From contig NZ_AJLL01000077.1 of NCBI RefSeq assembly GCF_000317225.1, positions 58,377 through 122,376 on the forward strand: 64,000 nt of DNA, written 5' to 3'. Under the pieces are notes generated by a model, which was not told where the DNA came from, did no database searches, and saw nothing but the letters and a program-made list of their open reading frames with translations. A program made the position numbers and the translations under genes. This DNA comes from Fischerella thermalis PCC 7521. Its GTDB lineage: Bacteria > Cyanobacteriota > Cyanobacteriia > Cyanobacteriales > Nostocaceae. Positions 60,468 to 64,000 of this stretch are shown here, in pieces; position 1 is the first letter of the stretch; each line of letters begins with the position of its first letter.

Positions 60468-61928
60468 ATGTTTGATGCACTTGCTGACCGTTTAGAAGCT
60501 GCTTGGAAAAAACTGCGGGGACAGGACAAAATTTCCCAATCTAATATTCAGGATGCTTTACGGGAAGTCCGCCGCGCCCTGTTGGAGGCAGATGTCAATC
60601 TCCAGGTAGTTAAAGAATTTATTAGCGAAGTTGAAGCTAAGGCACAGGGAGCCGAGGTTATTGCTGGCGTGCGTCCTGACCAACAGTTCATCAAAATTGT
60701 TTACGATGAGTTGGTGCAGGTCATGGGGGAAACAAATGTACCCCTGGTACAAGCGCAAAATCCACCCACGATAGTTTTAATGGCTGGGTTGCAGGGAACT
60801 GGTAAAACCACTGCGACTGCTAAGCTGGCTTTACACCTACGTAAAATTGATCGTACTTGCTTGATGGTAGCAACAGACGTTTATCGTCCAGCAGCGATCG
60901 AGCAGTTGGTAACACTGGGTAAACAAATTGACGTACCAGTGTTTGAGATGGGAAGTGACGCTGATCCTGTAGAAATAGCTCGTTTGGGTGTAGAGCGCGG
61001 CAGAGCCGAAAAATTCGATACCGTAATTATTGATACAGCCGGACGTCTGCAAATAGACGCAGATATGATGGCAGAACTAGCTCGGATCAAAGAAGTCGTC
61101 CAACCCCACGAAACCCTCTTGGTTGTGGACGCGATGACTGGTCAAGAAGCAGCTAATTTGACTCGTACTTTTCACGAACAAATTGGCATTACTGGTGCAA
61201 TTCTCACCAAGCTGGATGGTGATAGTCGTGGAGGGGCAGCGTTATCAGTACGCAGAATCTCAGGAGCGCCAATTAAGTTTGTTGGTGTTGGCGAGAAAGT
61301 TGAGGCTCTGCAACCATTTTATCCCGATCGCATGGCTTCGCGAATTCTGGGTATGGGCGATGTTCTTACTTTGGTGGAAAAAGCCCAAGAAGAGTTTGAC
61401 TTGGCTGATGCCGAGAAAATGCAAGAAAAAATTCTTGCGGCCAAGTTCGACTTTACCGACTTTCTCAAGCAACTACGTTTGTTGAAAAACATGGGTTCTT
61501 TGGGCGGCATCCTGAAGTTAATTCCAGGGATGAACAAACTTAGCAGTGATCAGTTGCAGCAAGGAGAAACTCAGCTCAAACGCTGTGAAGCAATGATCAA
61601 TTCCATGACCCAAGAAGAACGCAAAAATCCAGATTTATTGGCTAGTTCACCTAGCCGACGACGGCGGATTGCGGGTGGAAGTGGGTATAAAGAAGCGGAT
61701 GTTAGTAAGCTAGTAAGTGACTTCCAAAAGATGCGTTCTCTTATGCAGCAAATGGGTCAGGGTAGCTTTCCTGGGATGCCGGGAATGTTTGGCGGCGGTA
61801 TGGGCAATCCTCTAGCTGCCGGTGGCAATCGTCCTACTCCTCCCGGATGGCGGGGTTATAGTGGCGGTGCTAGTGCCAAAAAGAAGCCCAAGAAGGACAA
61901 AAAGAAGAAAGGTTTTGGTACTTTATAG
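60468..61928 (+). CDS. ffh: Signal recognition particle protein Ffh
   Basis: GTPase that binds signal sequences of nascent membrane proteins. 486 residues. N domain (1-85; MFDALADRLEAAWKKLRGQD), G domain with P-loop GLQGTGKTT, DTAGRLQ, TKLDGDSRGGAALS, and the FtsY-contact DVYRPAAIEQL. M domain (about 300-486) with the RNA-binding GSLGGILKLIPGMNKL and SPSRRRRIAGGSG followed by a Met-rich finger region. The C-terminus is Gly/Met-rich (MPGMFGGGMGNPLAAGGNRP) and ends in a Lys-rich tail. Followed by rpsP, as in many bacteria. Confidence 0.97.
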   Translation: MFDALADRLEAAWKKLRGQDKISQSNIQDALREVRRALLEADVNLQVVKEFISEVEAKAQGAEVIAGVRPDQQFIKIVYDELVQVMGETNVPLVQAQNPPTIVLMAGLQGTGKTTATAKLALHLRKIDRTCLMVATDVYRPAAIEQLVTLGKQIDVPVFEMGSDADPVEIARLGVERGRAEKFDTVIIDTAGRLQIDADMMAELARIKEVVQPHETLLVVDAMTGQEAANLTRTFHEQIGITGAILTKLDGDSRGGAALSVRRISGAPIKFVGVGEKVEALQPFYPDRMASRILGMGDVLTLVEKAQEEFDLADAEKMQEKILAAKFDFTDFLKQLRLLKNMGSLGGILKLIPGMNKLSSDQLQQGETQLKRCEAMINSMTQEERKNPDLLASSPSRRRRIAGGSGYKEADVSKLVSDFQKMRSLMQQMGQGSFPGMPGMFGGGMGNPLAAGGNRPTPPGWRGYSGGASAKKKPKKDKKKKGFGTL

Positions 61929-62381
61929 TCAATGGTCATTAACTATTAGTTATTAGTCATTGGCTTTTGACAAACAACAAATGACACATGACAATTGACT
62001 AATAGCAGTTAAGCTCGTGCAAGTGCTAAAATTAGCATTTCAGTATGCAAGTTATGATCTTCTTTAAAAGAGGAACTAACACAAACTGATGAACAAATTA
62101 AATTTCTTGTAAAAGTCACTTTTGCAAGAGTCGGGTACAAGGTTAAAGGACAAAAGAAAAACTTGATGGTGGAGAAATTGGAAGATGAAGAAGTGGGGGA
62201 GTGGGAAAAGTGTGAGGGGTAGGAGGAGTGGAAGAAGATCAAAAAGTATTTTCTTCCCTACTCTCCCTACTCTCCCTATTCTCCCTATTCTCCCTACTCC
62301 CCATACCCCTTACCCCTGACCCAAATCCTTATTAACTATCTGCCAACTCATTGCTAACAATAGGAGAATAGTCCCTCAATC
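61929..62381. other. Spacer between ffh and rpsP with pyrimidine repeats
   Basis: Contains TAGTCAATGGTCATTAAC-type repeats just past ffh and a run of CTACTCTCCCTACTCTCCCT words (62258-62305) before the rpsP promoter region. No gene seen. Confidence 0.5.
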
Positions 62382-62642
62382 ATGATTAAACTGCGCTTGA
62401 AGCGATACGGTAAAAAGCGGGAAGCGAGCTATCGCATAATTGCTATTAACAGCCTTGCTCGCCGCGATGGTCGTCCCCTGGAAGAACTGGGATACTATAA
62501 CCCCAGAACCGATGAAGTACGACTGGATGTTCCCGGGATCGTCAAGCGACTACAACAAGGTGCCCAACCAACTGACACCGTGCGTCGCATCCTACAGAAA
62601 GCCAATGTCTTTGAACAGGTCAGTGCAAAAGCCGCTTCCTAA
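62382..62642 (+). CDS. rpsP: 30S ribosomal protein S16
   Basis: 86 residues: [39 protein letters not shown] and a C-terminal part with [19 protein letters not shown]. Matches bS16 over its full length. ATG 62382, with ATAGGAGAAT upstream. Overlaps the KH-domain gene that follows. Confidence 0.98.
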   Translation: MIKLRLKRYGKKREASYRIIAINSLARRDGRPLEELGYYNPRTDEVRLDVPGIVKRLQQGAQPTDTVRRILQKANVFEQVSAKAAS

Positions 62643-63033
62643 GTTTGTTACAAAATCCCCAAAAGTAAGTCCTGACTACGTTGGGTTAGTACGTTTTTTA
62701 ATGCAGCCGTTTTTAGAATCTCCTGAGTCTTTGAGCGTCGATTGTGAAATGTATCACACCCGCAAGCGGGCTTGGATTCGCATCGCTTTTGAAAGCACAG
62801 ACAAAGGTAAAGTGTTTGGTAGGGGAGGACGCAATATCCAGGCGATTCGTACAGTCATTGCTGCTGCTGCTGAAGCTGCTGGTCACTCAGTATACTTAGA
62901 TATATATGGCAGCAATGGTGTTGGTCGAGAGAGCGCAGCTTTTGAAGAAGAGGGAGAAGAGCGATTGCCCTCGAAATCAAGGGAAAGACGCACTAACGGA
63001 AGCCGTCCTGTGATTAAATCTCGTTCCCGCTAG
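62605..63033 (+). CDS. khpA: KH-domain RNA-binding protein
   Basis: 142 residues from ATG 62605 ([20 protein letters not shown]), overlapping rpsP by 38 bases; a GTG at 62623 with AACAGG upstream is an alternative. Conserved core [20 protein letters not shown] and the KH motif [20 protein letters not shown] with the GxxG loop (GRGG), then [11 protein letters not shown]. Position directly after rpsP is typical for the YlqC/KhpA family. The 30-residue C-terminal tail is basic ([20 protein letters not shown]), as in other cyanobacteria. Likely binds ribosomal or regulatory RNA. Confidence 0.88.
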   Translation: MSLNRSVQKPLPKFVTKSPKVSPDYVGLVRFLMQPFLESPESLSVDCEMYHTRKRAWIRIAFESTDKGKVFGRGGRNIQAIRTVIAAAAEAAGHSVYLDIYGSNGVGRESAAFEEEGEERLPSKSRERRTNGSRPVIKSRSR

Positions 63034-63296
63034 TCTAAACTACGGAAAAAATGGGGTTAAAAATCAACAAAGCACAAAGGCAGACTAAGACCATGACCCC
63101 GGAATCAAATCCGGTTACTCGATCATGAGTGTACCCAACATGGCATCTGCCAATGAGACAGGAGAACCCAACTATAACCACAAGGTTTGGTTGTGGGTAC
63201 TTTACAAATAAAACTCTGCCACTAGTAGATATTACTTGTGGTGTACAAATGGAGTAAGTGACTCAGATAATCTCTGTAAGGAGGTGAAACCAGAGA
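63034..63296. other. Leader region of rpsU
   Basis: 263 bases with no frame. Possible stems: CCGGAATCAAATCCGG at 63101-63116 and CCACAAGGTTTGGTTGTGG near 63179-63197. May be a structured 5' leader for rpsU. Confidence 0.4.
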
Positions 63297-63473
63297 GTGG
63301 CTGAAGTCCGTTTAGGTGAAAATGAGTCGATTGACTCGGCACTAAGACGCTTTAAAAAGAAAATTCAAAAAGCTGGAATTTTATCTGAAGTCAAGCGTCG
63401 CGAAAGATACGAAAAACCTAGTCTGCGTCGTAAGCGTAAAGAGGAGGCTGCACGTAAAGGTAGTCGCTACTAA
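63297..63473 (+). CDS. rpsU: 30S ribosomal protein S21
   Basis: 58 residues from a GTG at 63297: [40 protein letters not shown], then [18 protein letters not shown]. Full-length bS21 with the basic C-terminal tail. The start is set by a near-ideal Shine-Dalgarno sequence AAGGAGGTGA nine bases upstream. S21 contacts the decoding-centre region of 16S rRNA and initiation mRNA. A strong terminator follows at 63590. Confidence 0.96.
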   Translation: MAEVRLGENESIDSALRRFKKKIQKAGILSEVKRRERYEKPSLRRKRKEEAARKGSRY

Positions 63474-63589
63474 AACTAAAAGCTTTCAGCAGTCTGTAGT
63501 TAGCAATTAACTACAAAGTTGACAGCTTGATTGGAGGTTTGCAAACACTTGTTGTAGCCGAACCTCTAAAAGTAGAGATGCTTGACTTT

Positions 63590-63626
63590 CCCACCCCTAA
63601 AAACCCCTAAACAGGGGTGGGGTTTT
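63590..63626 (+). terminator. Terminator after rpsU
   Basis: Arms CCACCCCT / AGGGGTGG with a GGTTTTG tail, 117 bases past the rpsU stop. Confidence 0.75.
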
Positions 63627-64000
63627 GTAGATTTTATTAACCCTTTAGAACCAGAAGATTGGAAATTCTAAGTTACGTCTAATGTGAATTAACAAAGGCG
63701 CTAATAGATCATGGGAAATACTCAACAAACCAATGACCACCCAACCACCCATGAAAGATCCATCTGTGTTATCTGTGTTTATCGGTGTGTATCGGTGGTC
63801 GATTTCTAAAAAAACGTTTTTTACCAGGCGCAAGGAATATTGCGTCTCCATATTCAATTCACATCAGGCGTAAGTTAGAAAGAACTAAGAAATTGATAAT
63901 TATAAAAGTAGAACTTAAACAAAGTAAATTATTTTTTATCTACCCTTCGGAAAGGCAGAGGGCAGTTGCGATGAAAAAATTTCACGAGCTTTGCCATGAA
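63627..64000. other. Right-edge spacer with repeats, no gene called
   Basis: Holds a CATCTGTGTTATCTGTGTTT repeat at 63757-63803 and, at the edge (63943-64000), an inverted copy of the repeat at 24588-24646. A frame at 63645-63857 on minus is made largely of the first repeat and was not accepted. Confidence 0.5.
63943..64000 (-). repeat. 59-bp interspersed repeat, copy 2
   Basis: Reverse complement shares ATGGCAAAGCT, GTGAAA, TTTCATCG and CCCTCTGCCTT with 24588-24646. May continue past the window edge. Confidence 0.6.

Noticed and set aside
63645..63857. 70-codon minus frame at the right end
   Set aside because: Much of it is translated CATCTGTG repeat; no ribosome site.

Overview
The window is chromosomal DNA of a filamentous, probably heterocyst-forming, cyanobacterium (Nostocales-like). 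The HIP1 octamer GCGATCGC is scattered throughout. Genes typical of the group are present: cnaT, ntcB, ferredoxin-dependent nirA and narB, pentapeptide-repeat proteins, and a cyanobacterial A2-type cytochrome oxidase. Intergenic spaces are filled with the low-complexity interspersed repeats common in Nostoc relatives. I saw no tRNA, rRNA, CRISPR array, phage or plasmid genes.

Layout, 1-8.3 kb: an edge-truncated LprI/DUF1311 secreted protein, a decayed GmrSD/DUF262 restriction gene, metH (-), argS (+) and an orphan peptide with a double-glycine leader. 8.4-14.9 kb: a respiratory locus, with coxB-coxA-coxC on the minus strand and the haem A synthesis genes ctaA-ctaB on the plus strand. 14.9-18 kb: small secreted-peptide genes with double-glycine leaders. 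One is cut by a solitary TnpB element, each is followed by the same palindromic repeat, and a broken methyltransferase gene lies next to them. 18.2-21.3 kb: rtcB, a COG0523 GTPase and archease, an RNA-ligation group. 21.3-21.9 kb: hicB, a truncated hicA and a metallo-beta-lactamase remnant. 22-31 kb: pentapeptide protein, SGNH hydrolase, a PlsY-like/dikinase fusion with a cupin, ferredoxin, LivF-type ATPase and Hsp20. 30.6-42.3 kb: a giant hybrid kinase with a response regulator, an alcohol dehydrogenase-like enzyme, a second two-component pair, an NYN protein and a universal stress protein. 43.2-45.1 kb: ppa, panD and a metallo-beta-lactamase fold protein that has lost its metal motif. 45.2-57.3 kb: the nitrate-assimilation region (cnaT, ntcB and a nirB-like HEAT gene on minus; nirA-nrtA-nrtB'-nrtP and narB on plus) with a perfect NtcA box before nirA. 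57.6-63.6 kb: a 20-bp tandem repeat, a second pentapeptide protein, ffh, rpsP, a KH-domain gene and rpsU.

The two most striking observations are these. First, the nitrate transporter region looks rearranged: nrtA is intact, nrtB stops after about 126 codons, nrtC and nrtD are absent, and an MFS permease (nrtP) follows directly. Second, repeats that normally sit between genes occur as in-frame insertions inside at least five otherwise normal genes (metH, the dikinase fusion, the hybrid kinase twice, nirA, narB), where they encode extra loops. Other points worth checking are the PlsY-dikinase fusion, the rtcB-GTPase-archease group, the Tyr/Gly/Lys-rich secreted peptide, and several conserved-looking small membrane proteins.
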